Below are positions 7,315 through 15,629 of a stretch of 64,000 bases of DNA, one piece after another. The translations under genes were made by a program, and so were the position numbers. This DNA comes from SG8-41 sp036555615. Its GTDB lineage: Bacteria; Pseudomonadota; Gammaproteobacteria; Burkholderiales; SG8-41. The notes beneath the pieces were generated by a model. It searched no databases. It was not told the origin of the DNA and saw nothing but the letters and a program-made list of their open reading frames with translations. The stretch is from the NCBI GenBank assembly GCA_036555615.1, contig DATBKZ010000006.1:48095-112094 (forward strand). The letters are read 5' to 3'. Position 1 is the first letter of the stretch; every line of letters starts with the position of its first letter.

Positions 7315-9425
7315 TGCTCGGAACCGTCAACGCTCAGGCGCTCAAGGAGCGCGTCAAGCGCCTCGCGCGCGCCCTCACCCGCGCACGTCCGCGTGTCATC
7401 GGGCTGCTTGCCGACAACGGCTTTGAATGGCTCGCCGCCGATCTCGCTGCGGAGCGTGCCGGCGTTGCCCTCGTGCCGCTGCCGGCGTTCTTCACGCCCG
7501 CACAGCTGCGGCACGTGGCCGCAGCGAGCGCAATGGATGCGCTGTTCGCCGACTCGCCCGAAGTGGCCCGCGACCTCGGCTTCGGCGCGCCCGGCTCCAT
7601 CGAGGGCAGCACGCTGGGGTGGTTCCGGCGCGATGTGGATCCGGTCGCTCTGCCCGAAGGGACCACCAAGATCACCTTCACCTCCGGTACCACCGGCACG
7701 CCCAAGGGGGTGTGCCTCGGCGCCGCTCAACAGCAGGCGCTTGCACGCTCGCTCGAGCAGGCAATCCGCCCGCTTGGCCTCATGCGGCAATTGTGCCTGC
7801 TGCCGTTGCCGGTGCTGCTCGAAAACGTTGCGGGCGCGCGCACGTCCCTGCTCTCGGGCGCCGAGTGCATCGTGCCGCCGCTCGCGGAGACCGGCGTCAG
7901 CGGGTCGACCGGCTTCGATCCACTCACCTGCCTGGCGGCGATCGAGCGCTGGCGGGCCGAAAGCGTGATCCTGCTGCCGCAGATGCTGCTCGCGCTCACC
8001 GCGGCGCTGGAAGCGGGCGCACGGCGTCCCACGCGGCTGCGCTTTGCAGCGGTGGGTGGCGCCAAGGTGGCGCCGGCCCTCCTCGAGCGGGCGCGTGCCG
8101 CGGGCCTGCCCGCATATGAAGGCTACGGCCTGACGGAATGCGGATCGGTCGTGGCGCTCAACGTGCCGGGCGCGGACCGGCCCGGGAGCGTGGGCCGCCC
8201 ACTGGCGCACAACGAGGTGCGCATCGCCGCGGACGGGGAGATCCTGGTTTCGGGCAACGGCTGCCTCGGCTATCTGGACGGCAGCGAGGCTGCCCCGGTG
8301 GGCCCATGGATTGCGACCGGCGACCTCGGGCGCCTCGCCAGCGACGGTTTCCTGTACGTCGAAGGGCGGCGTAAACACGTCCTGATCACCTCCTTCGGGC
8401 GCAACGTCGCGCCGGAGTGGCCGGAGGCCGAGCTCGCCGCTGGCGGCGCTATCGTCCAGGCCGCCGTGTTCGGCGAGGCGCGGCCGCGCCTGTGCGCCGT
8501 AGTCGTGCCGAGTTCCGCCGCCATGACCGAAGCCGCGATCGATGCGGAGGTGAGCCGGGCCAACCGGCGCCTGCCCGACTACGCGCAAGTCGGGTTCTGG
8601 GTCCGCGCGGAGGAGCCATTCAGCGCCGCGAATGGCCTGGCGACGACGAACGGCCGCATCCGCCGCGATGCTGTGTGGTCGCGTTATGGCGCGCGTCTCG
8701 AAGCGCTGCACCCGGCCGCTCAGACTGGCGTGGCGCCGGGCCGGATGCCGTTCTTCGACGAGTTGGAGCGCCGCACCGCCGTCGAGCGCGAAGCGCTCTT
8801 TGCGATCCCCGTCATACAGGATTGCCTGGCCGGCCGCGTGACGCGGGAGCAGTACCTGGAGTTTCTCACGCAGGCCTACCACCATGTGAAGCACACCGTG
8901 CCGCTGCTCATGGCGTGCGGCGCGCGCGTGCAGGAGACGCACGCCTGGATGCGTGGCGCTATCGCGCACTACATCGCGGAAGAGTCCGGCCATGAGGAGT
9001 GGATCCTGAATGACATCGCGGCCGCAGGCGGCGATGCGGACGCGGTGCGCGCGTCGGCTCCCGGGCGGGCCGCGGAGCTCCTGGTCGCCTACGTCTACGA
9101 TTACATCGCGCGGCGCAACCCCGTGGGCTTCTTCGGGATGGTGCACGTGCTCGAAGGCACCAGCCAAGCGCTCGCCACCCGCGCCGCGCAGACGATGCGC
9201 GTGAGCCTGCGCCTGCCACCGGAGGCCTTCACCTACCTCTCCTCACACGGCACGCTCGACCAGGAGCATGTCCGCTTCTTCGCCGGGCTCATGAACCGCC
9301 TCGACGCGTCCGCCGACCGCGACGCCGTCACGCACGTGGCACGCACGGTGTTCCGCCTTTACGGCGACATATTCCGCGATCTGCCGGGCCACGGTTCGAC
9401 GGCCCGCGAACGGGAGGCGGCGTGA
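7311..9425 (+). CDS. AMP-binding ligase fused to a heme-oxygenase-like (TenA/HDO) iron domain
   Basis: The protein has 704 residues and two domains. Residues 1 to about 480 are an adenylate-forming ligase: the P-loop TSGTTGTPKGV ends near Lys132, with GYGLTECG and TGDLGRL after it. The usual catalytic Lys near the C-terminal end of this domain is Arg449 (TTNGRIRR). Residues about 490-704 are an all-helical TenA/heme-oxygenase-like domain with iron-ligand-like residues: E517, E558-x2-H561, E615 and H646-x3-D650-x2-H653. That set resembles diiron oxidases such as UndA and CADD. Activation of a fatty or amino acid followed by oxidative chemistry is inferred. Start is GTG 7311 or ATG 7314, both within the TGATG overlap. 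The 3' end overlaps the SDR gene by 4 bases (GTGA). Confidence 0.82.
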   Translation: MMLGTVNAQALKERVKRLARALTRARPRVIGLLADNGFEWLAADLAAERAGVALVPLPAFFTPAQLRHVAAASAMDALFADSPEVARDLGFGAPGSIEGSTLGWFRRDVDPVALPEGTTKITFTSGTTGTPKGVCLGAAQQQALARSLEQAIRPLGLMRQLCLLPLPVLLENVAGARTSLLSGAECIVPPLAETGVSGSTGFDPLTCLAAIERWRAESVILLPQMLLALTAALEAGARRPTRLRFAAVGGAKVAPALLERARAAGLPAYEGYGLTECGSVVALNVPGADRPGSVGRPLAHNEVRIAADGEILVSGNGCLGYLDGSEAAPVGPWIATGDLGRLASDGFLYVEGRRKHVLITSFGRNVAPEWPEAELAAGGAIVQAAVFGEARPRLCAVVVPSSAAMTEAAIDAEVSRANRRLPDYAQVGFWVRAEEPFSAANGLATTNGRIRRDAVWSRYGARLEALHPAAQTGVAPGRMPFFDELERRTAVEREALFAIPVIQDCLAGRVTREQYLEFLTQAYHHVKHTVPLLMACGARVQETHAWMRGAIAHYIAEESGHEEWILNDIAAAGGDADAVRASAPGRAAELLVAYVYDYIARRNPVGFFGMVHVLEGTSQALATRAAQTMRVSLRLPPEAFTYLSSHGTLDQEHVRFFAGLMNRLDASADRDAVTHVARTVFRLYGDIFRDLPGHGSTAREREAA

Positions 9426-10255
9426 ACCCCCCGCGCTATCGCGCCGTGCTCACGGGCGCGACCGGCGGCATCGGCCGGGCGATGGCCCTGCGTCTTGCGC
9501 CCTTGTGCGAGTCGCTGCTGCTCGTCGGACGTGGCAGTGCGGCGCTCGCCGCGCTGGTGCGCGAGATCGAGGCCGCCGGCGGCCGCGCGCGCGCGGTGCC
9601 CGCGGACCTGACCACCGCCGCCGGGCGGGAAGCGGTGCTGCGGGCGGCGACCGAAACGCGCGCCGGCATCAATTTGCTGGTCAACAACGCAGGCGTGGGC
9701 GAGTTCGCGTGGCTCGCCGACCAGGACGACGCGGCATTGGAGCGCATCGTGTGCCTCAACGTGCTCGCGCCGATGCAACTGACGCGCCGCCTGCTGCCAC
9801 TATTGCTGGCGCAGCCCGCGGCGCACATCGTCAACGTCGGCTCGATTTTCGGCTACCTCGGCTACCCTGGCCACACGGCCTACAGCGCGAGCAAATTCGC
9901 GCTGCGCGGCTTCAGCGAGGCACTGCGGCGGGAGCTCGCCGACGGCCCGGTGCGGGTCACCTACTTCGCGCCGCGGGCAACGCGGACGGCAATGAACGGC
10001 GCGGCGATGTGCGCGCTCAACGCGGAGCTCGGCATCGCGATGGACCCGCCCGAGGTGGTAGCGGCAGCGCTCGTCGAGCTGCTGGAAAGGCCGGCGCGCG
10101 AGCGCCCCCTCGGCATGCCCGAGCGCCTCTTTGCCCGCCTGAACCAGATCGTGCCGGGGCTGGTCGACCGCGCGTTGCTGCGCCGGCTCCCCGTCATCAG
10201 GCGCCATGCGCGCAGCAGCAGCCCTCAACCCACTTCCCAGGGAGTAAACATATGA
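9422..10255 (+). CDS. Short-chain dehydrogenase/reductase
   Basis: This is a classical SDR of 277 residues, NAD(P)-dependent and cytosolic. It shows TGATGGIGRAMA for the cofactor, NNAGVGEF, the catalytic Ser strand VGSIFGYLGY and the YSASK catalytic pair, with a C-terminal extension typical of SDRs acting on lipophilic substrates. It would reduce or oxidise a carbonyl or alcohol made by the ligase/iron-domain protein. The start is a GTG overlapping the previous stop by 4 bases, and its own stop overlaps the next ATG by 4 bases, so the unit is tightly coupled. The substrate is unknown. Confidence 0.85.
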   Translation: MNPPRYRAVLTGATGGIGRAMALRLAPLCESLLLVGRGSAALAALVREIEAAGGRARAVPADLTTAAGREAVLRAATETRAGINLLVNNAGVGEFAWLADQDDAALERIVCLNVLAPMQLTRRLLPLLLAQPAAHIVNVGSIFGYLGYPGHTAYSASKFALRGFSEALRRELADGPVRVTYFAPRATRTAMNGAAMCALNAELGIAMDPPEVVAAALVELLERPARERPLGMPERLFARLNQIVPGLVDRALLRRLPVIRRHARSSSPQPTSQGVNI

Positions 10256-10896
10256 GCATGCGACTCCGTACCATTCTTGCCGTCACCTGCGCCGCGCTCC
10301 TTGCGGCGCCGCTCGCCCGCGCCGGCGTCGAGGACGACGTGCGCGCGCTGCAGCAGGAATGGGAGCAAATCAAGTACCGCAGACCGGCAGCCGAGCACGA
10401 GAAGGCCTACCAGGCGCTTGCCGCAACCGCGGCGGGCGTACGCGCAAAGTACTCCAGTCGCGCCGAGCCCGAGATCTGGTACGGGATCATCGTGGCAAGC
10501 TACGCCGGCGCGAAGGGCGGCTTCGGCGCCTTGTCGCTCGCCAAGGACGCGAAGGCAGCGCTGGAACATGCCCTGCAGCTCGATGCCAAGGCGCTCTCGG
10601 GCTCGGCGTACACCAGCCTGGGATCGCTCTATTACCAGGTGCCGGGCTGGCCGATCGGCTTCGGCGACAACGACAAGGCCCGCGAGCTGCTGGACAAGGC
10701 GCTGGCGTTGAACCCGTACGGCATCGACCCGAATTATTTTCTGGGCGACTATCTCTACCGGCAGCGCGACTACGACGGCGCGCGCAAGGCGCTCGAGCGC
10801 GCGCTGAAGGCGCCGGCGCGCCCCGACCGGCCGCTCGCGGATGAAGGGCGGCGCGCGGAAATCAAGGCGCTGCTTGCGAAGCTGCCCGCGCAGTAG
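10252..10896 (+). CDS. Secreted TPR-repeat protein
   Basis: This 214-residue protein has a signal peptide over about residues 1-24, cut after APLARA. The mature part has tetratricopeptide-like helices, including KAALEHALQLDAKALSG, KARELLDKALALNPYG and GARKALERALKAPARP. AGGGAG lies eight bases before the ATG, which itself overlaps the SDR stop (ATGA). It would act in the periplasm as a protein-interaction scaffold. Its place at the end of the hemolysin-family/ligase operon suggests a link between that pathway and the envelope. No enzymatic motif is visible. Confidence 0.78.
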   Translation: MSMRLRTILAVTCAALLAAPLARAGVEDDVRALQQEWEQIKYRRPAAEHEKAYQALAATAAGVRAKYSSRAEPEIWYGIIVASYAGAKGGFGALSLAKDAKAALEHALQLDAKALSGSAYTSLGSLYYQVPGWPIGFGDNDKARELLDKALALNPYGIDPNYFLGDYLYRQRDYDGARKALERALKAPARPDRPLADEGRRAEIKALLAKLPAQ

Positions 10897-10951
10897 GCGC
10901 GCGGCGCCGGCCGTTGAACGCCGGCCGGCGCCGGAGTATCCTCGCGCCGAC

Positions 10952-11629
10952 GTGCGCATACTCCTGGTCGAAGACGACGAGCTGCTCGGCGCGGGGATCC
11001 GCGACGCGCTCGATCGTGCGCGGTACACGGTCGAGTGGGTGACCGACGGGCGCCACGCTCTGGCAGCGCTCCGTGCAGGCACCTTCGACCTCGTGCTCCT
11101 CGATCTCGGGCTGCCCGGAATGGACGGAATCGAGGTGCTGCGCAGCCTGCGCGCGAGCGGCGCCACGACGCCGGTGCTGGTGTTGAGCGCGCGCGATACC
11201 CCGCCGCAGCGCGTGCTCGGACTGGACGCCGGCGCCGACGACTACCTGGTGAAACCATTTGACGTCGACGAGCTGCTGGCGCGCGTGCGCGTTCTGCGGC
11301 GCCGCAACCGGGGCGCCGCGGTGAACGTGATCGAGCACGGCTGCCTGCGGCTCGATCCGGCATCGCATTCGGTGACGTGCGAGGGCCGCGCCGTGCCCCT
11401 GCAGCGGCGGGAATACATGCTGCTGGAAAAGCTCCTGCAGAGCGCCGGGCAGGTGCTGTCCCGCGCCCAGCTGGAGGAGTCGGTATACGGCTGGGACGGC
11501 GGCGTCGAAAGCAATTCGCTCGACGTGCACATTCACCGCCTCCGCCGCAAGCTCTACCCCGAGGTCATTCGCACGGTGCGCGGCGTCGGCTACATCATCG
11601 ACCCGGCGCCGCCGGCGCGCGCGGACTAG
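10952..11629 (+). CDS. OmpR-family response regulator (QseB/PmrA-like)
   Basis: From the GTG at 10952 the protein is 225 residues. The receiver domain has the acidic pair at D8/D9, the phosphorylation site D51 in LVLLDLGLPG and the conserved K101 in YLVKPF. The second half is a winged-helix DNA-binding domain ending NSLDVHIHRLRRKL and VRGVGYIID. It forms a pair with the sensor kinase 24 bases downstream. It follows the TPR gene by 55 bases on the same strand, so it may be co-transcribed with, and control, the operon before it; that control is inference. Confidence 0.9.
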   Translation: MRILLVEDDELLGAGIRDALDRARYTVEWVTDGRHALAALRAGTFDLVLLDLGLPGMDGIEVLRSLRASGATTPVLVLSARDTPPQRVLGLDAGADDYLVKPFDVDELLARVRVLRRRNRGAAVNVIEHGCLRLDPASHSVTCEGRAVPLQRREYMLLEKLLQSAGQVLSRAQLEESVYGWDGGVESNSLDVHIHRLRRKLYPEVIRTVRGVGYIIDPAPPARAD

Positions 11630-11653
11630 GGCCCCGCTCCCGGCCGGCCCGCG

Positions 11654-13060
11654 ATGCGCGCTGACTCCCGCACGGCGAGCTCGATCCGCGCCCTGCTGCT
11701 TGCCGGCACCAGCGCGGCGCTGCTCGCGGTGCTGGGCGCCGCCGCATGGCTGAGCTTCTCCGGCAGCGAGGAGGAGGCGCATGAGCTGTTCGACGCGCGC
11801 CTCGCCACCTCGGCGCGCGTGCTCGAGGCGCTGGTCGCGCGCCAGGTCGAAACGGCCACCCTGGCTACGCCAATCGTCGTTTCGTTGCCCGAGCCGCTCG
11901 AGGCTGAAGGCCACGACAAGCCTGGTCCGCTGGGCCATTACTACGAGACGAAGATCGCCTTCCAGGTGCGCGACAGCAACGGGCGCCTCCTGGCGCGCTC
12001 GGCATCGGCCCCGGATGCGCCTTTCGCGCCGCTTGCGGCCGGCTTCGCCACGCGCCCCTTTGGCGAGCAGGATTGGCGCGTCTTCACGCTGCGCTCGGGC
12101 AACGCGTGGATCCAGGTGGCGGAGCGCGACGACGTGCGCGGCGAGCTGGCCGAGAAGCTGGCGTTCGCCGCCGCAGCGCCGCTGCTCGCCGGCATTCCAC
12201 TCCTGCTCATTCTGCTGAGCCTGCTCATCCGCCAGGGTCTCGCGCCCCTCTCAGCGCTCGCGCGGCAGGTCGCGGCGCGCCGGCCCGGCACCATCACCCC
12301 ATTCACGCTCGCCCGCACCCCGGCCGAGATCGCGCCGCTGGTCGAGGCGCTGAACGGGCTGCTCGCGCGCGTGGGCGACGCCCTCGAGCGCGAGCGCCGC
12401 TTCACCGCCGACGCCGCACACGAGCTGCGCACGCCCCTTGCCGCGCTCAAGCTGCACACCCAGAACGCCGCGCGCGCGGCCTCTGCAGCCGAGCGCGAGT
12501 CCTCGCTCCAGCGCATGCTGCTGGGACTCGACCGCACCGTGCACCTCGCCGAGCAGATGCTCGCCTACAGTCGCGCCGTGGCGCCCGGCGACACCTCGCG
12601 CCTGGAGCGCGTCGCCCTTGCCGCGCTGCTGGACGAGGCTGCGGACGGGGTCCAGCCGCGCGCGGAGGAGCGCCGGAGCGAGGTGGAAATTGACGTGAGC
12701 CCGGATGCGGCGGATGCAGCCGTAGCCGGCGACCGGCAGAAGCTGCTGAGCCTCGTCATCAACCTGCTCGACAATGCCGTGTGCTACGGACCCGAGGGCG
12801 GACGCGTGCGCGCCGAGCTGCGGCGCGAGGGCAACGCGGCGGTGCTCGCCATTACGGACGAGGGTCCGGGCATCCCGCCGGAATTGCGCGAGCGCGTGTT
12901 CGAGAGCTACTACCGCATTCCTGGAACTGCGGGCTCCGGGGGCGGCCTCGGACTGGCGATCGTGCGCGAGAGCGCCGAGGCCCATGGCGCGGGCGTCACG
13001 ATCGAGGACGGCCCCGGTGGGCGCGGCGCGCGCGTGGTCGTGAGGTTTCCAGCCGCCTAG
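11654..13060 (+). CDS. Sensor histidine kinase (QseC-like)
   Basis: This is an inner-membrane sensor kinase of 468 residues. It has an N-terminal membrane span (about residues 14-36), a periplasmic region of about 130 residues, and a second span ending near LLLILLSLLIRQG. A HAMP-like linker and the phospho-acceptor H256 in DAAHELRTPLAALK follow. The ATP-binding part shows the N-box NLLDNAVCYGP, the G1 box DEGPGIP and the G2 box GGLGLAIV. The partner regulator is the gene just upstream. The signal sensed cannot be told from the sequence; QseC-type sensors in general respond to small ligands or metals. Confidence 0.9.
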   Translation: MRADSRTASSIRALLLAGTSAALLAVLGAAAWLSFSGSEEEAHELFDARLATSARVLEALVARQVETATLATPIVVSLPEPLEAEGHDKPGPLGHYYETKIAFQVRDSNGRLLARSASAPDAPFAPLAAGFATRPFGEQDWRVFTLRSGNAWIQVAERDDVRGELAEKLAFAAAAPLLAGIPLLLILLSLLIRQGLAPLSALARQVAARRPGTITPFTLARTPAEIAPLVEALNGLLARVGDALERERRFTADAAHELRTPLAALKLHTQNAARAASAAERESSLQRMLLGLDRTVHLAEQMLAYSRAVAPGDTSRLERVALAALLDEAADGVQPRAEERRSEVEIDVSPDAADAAVAGDRQKLLSLVINLLDNAVCYGPEGGRVRAELRREGNAAVLAITDEGPGIPPELRERVFESYYRIPGTAGSGGGLGLAIVRESAEAHGAGVTIEDGPGGRGARVVVRFPAA

Positions 13061-13186
13061 GCCGGGACCCCTACCAGAGCCCCTTCCAGGGCGTTGATAC
13101 AGGGGCCGCGGGAAATGCGGTAATTCACAGAGTATCTCCACCGCATGCGCTACACTGAGCGCATCTGGCTTGTGATCGGGGGACGT

Positions 13187-13441
13187 ATGACTAGATCCCT
13201 GTGCATCCTGGTCGTGCTTGGTTCATTGGCGGCGGGGCCCGCCCCGGCAGCGAATGCGCCTGCAGACAAATCCAAGAATGGCAGCAAGACGGAACGCGCC
13301 CTTGAGAACACGGGCAAGACGCTGGGCAAGACGGCTGACCGCGCGGAGAAGAGCGTGAAGCGAGGCCTGGGCAGGACCGAAAAAGCCATCAATACCGCGG
13401 GCGAGAAAACCGGCCGCTGGCTCAACGAAAAGACGAAGTAG
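13187..13441 (+). CDS. Small secreted Lys-rich repetitive protein
   Basis: The product is 84 residues from the ATG at 13187, preceded by a GGGGGA ribosome site; a start at 13145 is less likely. A signal peptide ends near PAPAANA. The mature part is a run of short amphipathic units with Lys, Thr and Glu (KTERALENTGKTLGK, then TADRAEKSVKRGLGR and so on), likely one long helix or coil. It is followed 12 bases later by an OmpA-like gene, with which it probably forms an operon. I do not recognise a family; a structural periplasmic role is a guess. Confidence 0.6.
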   Translation: MTRSLCILVVLGSLAAGPAPAANAPADKSKNGSKTERALENTGKTLGKTADRAEKSVKRGLGRTEKAINTAGEKTGRWLNEKTK

Positions 13442-13453
13442 AAGGAGGACTCC

Positions 13454-14011
13454 ATGAAGCCTTCCACTCGCTGGACGATCGTGGTTCTCGTGGCGATCGT
13501 GCTCGGCATCATCTGGCTGCTCTGGCCAAAGCCGGTTGAGCAGCCCGCTCCGGTGAAAGCTCCCGTTGCACCGCCGCCGACGGTCGCAAAGCCGGAGCCC
13601 TCACCTGCCCCGACTCCGCCCAAGGCCGAGGAACCCGTCACTGCCACGGTGCTGTTCGACTTCGACAAGTCCGCGGTGCTCGCCGGGGAAGCGCCGAAGC
13701 TCGACGAGCTGGCCGCCAAGACCAAGGGCCGCACATTCGATCGCCTCGACGTTGTCGGCCACGCCGACCGGATCGGCACGAATGCCTACAACATGGGGCT
13801 TTCCAAGCGGCGCGCCGAGGCCGTGCAGGCGTACCTTGCGGGCAAAGGGATCGAAGCCGGGCGCATGCGCGCCGATGCCAAGGGGGAGGATGAGGCCGTG
13901 ACCGGCGACGCCTGCAAGGGCATGGCGCCGGAAAACCGGAAGAATCAGAAGCTGGTTGCCTGCCTGCAGCGCGATCGCCGAGTGGAGGTCAGTCTCGTTT
14001 CGCCGCGTTGA
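13454..14011 (+). CDS. OmpA-family protein with N-terminal membrane anchor
   Basis: This 185-residue protein has one N-terminal transmembrane segment (about residues 9-24), a Pro/Ala/Lys-rich linker (about 26-60) and a C-terminal OmpA-like peptidoglycan-binding domain. That domain shows TVLFDFDKSAVL at its start, VVGHADRIGTNAYNMGLSKR in the middle and RDRRVEVSL at the end. The linker would let it reach the cell wall from the inner membrane. AGGAGGA just upstream is a strong ribosome site. It pairs with the Lys-rich protein gene before it. Confidence 0.85.
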   Translation: MKPSTRWTIVVLVAIVLGIIWLLWPKPVEQPAPVKAPVAPPPTVAKPEPSPAPTPPKAEEPVTATVLFDFDKSAVLAGEAPKLDELAAKTKGRTFDRLDVVGHADRIGTNAYNMGLSKRRAEAVQAYLAGKGIEAGRMRADAKGEDEAVTGDACKGMAPENRKNQKLVACLQRDRRVEVSLVSPR

Positions 14012-14038
14012 TCCGCCGCGCCAGGCGGCGGTCAATTC

Positions 14039-14494
14039 CTAGGTAACGGGGTCGGGGCTCGCCAGTTGCAGGGAGAGCCCTGCTTCCTCGACAGCATGCG
14101 CCCGCGCCAGAGGAGTGTTTTCCTGGCTGGCAGATTCCAGCCAGCGCATTGCATCCTGCCTGGAGTTGAAGATCCGCAGCTCGACTCCCCGGTTGTGCGC
14201 GACCAGCTCGAAGAGTGTCGCATCGGATGTCACCGGCCGGCCGGTGACGAGATACGCGACTCGCTTTCTCCGGATCACCGGGAACGCGCGCGTCCACGCC
14301 TGAAAGCGTTCGAACACGGTCAGCTCGGCTCTCGGCGCGATGACTTCGATCAGCACCTTGGTGCGTTCATCCGGCTCCGCGGCCACAACGACCTTGATCC
14401 GACTCATCAGCTGGCTGAAGAAGCCGGGCGTGACAACGTCGGTTTCGGCGGCGAATTCGAGTGTATCGCGGAACGATCGTGAAGCAAATTTCAT
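14039..14494 (-). CDS. SpoIIAA/STAS-like domain protein
   Basis: The product is about 151 residues from the ATG at 14494, which has GGAG nine bases upstream; a longer frame upstream lacks a good start. The body resembles the SpoIIAA-like (STAS/SEC14) family: a strand of the type KVLIEVIAP, a helix FERFQAWTRAFPVI, then RVAYLVTGRPVT and the closing LRIFNSRQDAMRWLES. Such proteins bind lipophilic ligands or act in signalling, mostly with unknown role. It is convergent with the OmpA-like gene. Confidence 0.6.
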   Translation of the reverse strand: MKFASRSFRDTLEFAAETDVVTPGFFSQLMSRIKVVVAAEPDERTKVLIEVIAPRAELTVFERFQAWTRAFPVIRRKRVAYLVTGRPVTSDATLFELVAHNRGVELRIFNSRQDAMRWLESASQENTPLARAHAVEEAGLSLQLASPDPVT

Positions 14495-14691
14495 CGGTGA
14501 AATCTCCATCCCGGCACTAGTGTTAGACCTGCGGCGAACGGACGGCGTAATGCGCTGAAGCTGCAAGACAACGCTACTCTGTTCGCCATGCGGCGTCCAC
14601 GCAATTGATTCCACTTTTGTCGATAAGGTGCCGCAGGGACGCAGCGCAAACCTAACAAACTGTCAGGTTTTGATGACCCCGATACCCGGGT

Positions 14692-14707
14692 TGTGACTTA
14701 CGTCACT
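14692..14707. promoter_or_regulatory. CRP-like palindrome TGTGA-N6-TCAC
   Basis: TGTGACTTACGTCACT has the half-site layout of a CRP/FNR-superfamily operator (TGTGA-N6-TCACA). It overlaps the stop codon of the membrane-protein gene ending at 14703 and lies about 200 bases upstream of the SpoIIAA-like gene. A near copy lies at 15529-15544, on the other side of the same gene. Function is inferred from the match only. Confidence 0.4.
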
Positions 14708-15470
14708 TATTGCTCGCACCCACTACCCCGATCGGGGCCGAGGGCGTGTACTTCACCAGGATCCGTGCCACGCGCGATTTCTCGCCGCTCCAGTTGATGA
14801 ACGCATGGCACACCTGCTTTGCCATGTCGCCGTCGGGTCGTTCAAAGGCATGCTCGAGAAACTTTGCGTGGCCAGTATCCTGCCCCGCCTGCACGCGGCT
14901 GTCCGCCCAGGACTGCGTCGAACCCTCGATGCGGGTGTAAAGCCAGACATCCCTCACGGCGGCCGCCGCCGGCACGCTGGCACATACCGCGATACGAACC
15001 GCGGTCTGCTCCGAGCACTGGGACTTCGCTTCCGCCTTCGCGCCGCTCTCCGGCCGGCACGGCCCCACCAGGACGCTCGCGGCAACGCCTTCCTCGCCCC
15101 GGCGCTGCGCCTCCGCGCGCAACGCATTGGATTCGATGTCTCCGCGCTCGATGAGCCGCGCCTGCTCGAGCCGCGCCGCGCTCGCGCTGATCTCCGAGAG
15201 CCTGGACTTTACCTCCGAGCGCAGCGACTCCCGGTCCTCGTCGATCAGGGACATCACGTACTGCGAAAGGAAGAACCCGCCGGCGCCCGCCGCAATCAGC
15301 AGCACGAAGACCGCGATCACCGGACCGCGCCGGGTCTTTTTCGTGATTGGCTGGCCGCGCTCGCGGTCCTTCAACTCCCGGCGCCACGAATAGCGCAGCT
15401 GGACGAGCGCGGTCAGCACCGTGGCGGCGGCACCGATCAACGCGGCAGTGATGGGATCGGAGAAGTCCAT
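14703..15470 (-). CDS. Uncharacterised membrane-anchored protein with coiled coil
   Basis: The product is 255 residues. It starts with a hydrophobic segment (about residues 7-24), a basic loop, and a second span (about 50-70, ending FFLSQYVMSLI). A coiled-coil stretch rich in Glu, Arg and Ala follows (about 75-125), then a C-terminal domain with four Cys (GPCRPE, SQCSEQ, AVCASV, QVCHAF) that would lie in the periplasm and may form disulfides. I do not recognise a family. Its gene is bracketed by two near-identical CRP-like palindromes, which hints at regulation by a CRP/FNR-type protein. Confidence 0.6.
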   Translation of the reverse strand: MDFSDPITAALIGAAATVLTALVQLRYSWRRELKDRERGQPITKKTRRGPVIAVFVLLIAAGAGGFFLSQYVMSLIDEDRESLRSEVKSRLSEISASAARLEQARLIERGDIESNALRAEAQRRGEEGVAASVLVGPCRPESGAKAEAKSQCSEQTAVRIAVCASVPAAAAVRDVWLYTRIEGSTQSWADSRVQAGQDTGHAKFLEHAFERPDGDMAKQVCHAFINWSGEKSRVARILVKYTPSAPIGVVGASNK

Positions 15471-15528
15471 TTGCGGAGACGCATGATACGAGATTGCGCT
15501 TCCAAAGAAAAATTTCAGTATCGGAGAT

Positions 15529-15544
15529 TGTGACTTGCGTCACG
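15529..15544. promoter_or_regulatory. CRP-like palindrome in a divergent promoter region
   Basis: TGTGACTTGCGTCACG shares 14 of 16 bases with the site at 14692-14707. It lies in the 159-base gap between the leftward membrane-protein gene (start 15470) and the rightward 50-residue protein gene (start 15630), where a CRP/FNR-type regulator could act on either. No clear -35/-10 pair could be assigned around it. Confidence 0.42.
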
Positions 15545-15629
15545 CGTCCGGGCGCGTGTGCGACAATCGGTGCAACGCCCGGTTCGGGCGCAAGGACCAC
15601 GTCACAACCGAGGTGGGATACCTTCCCAA

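Noticed and set aside
9505..10251. A 463-codon frame that would extend the TPR protein upstream
   Set aside because: The upstream part overlaps the SDR gene and has no conserved sequence. The ATG at 10252 has a good ribosome site and starts a signal peptide.
13094..13122. TTGATA ... TAATTC as a promoter before the small Lys-rich protein gene
   Set aside because: The spacing is 21 bases, too long for a sigma-70 promoter, and no better -10 fits.
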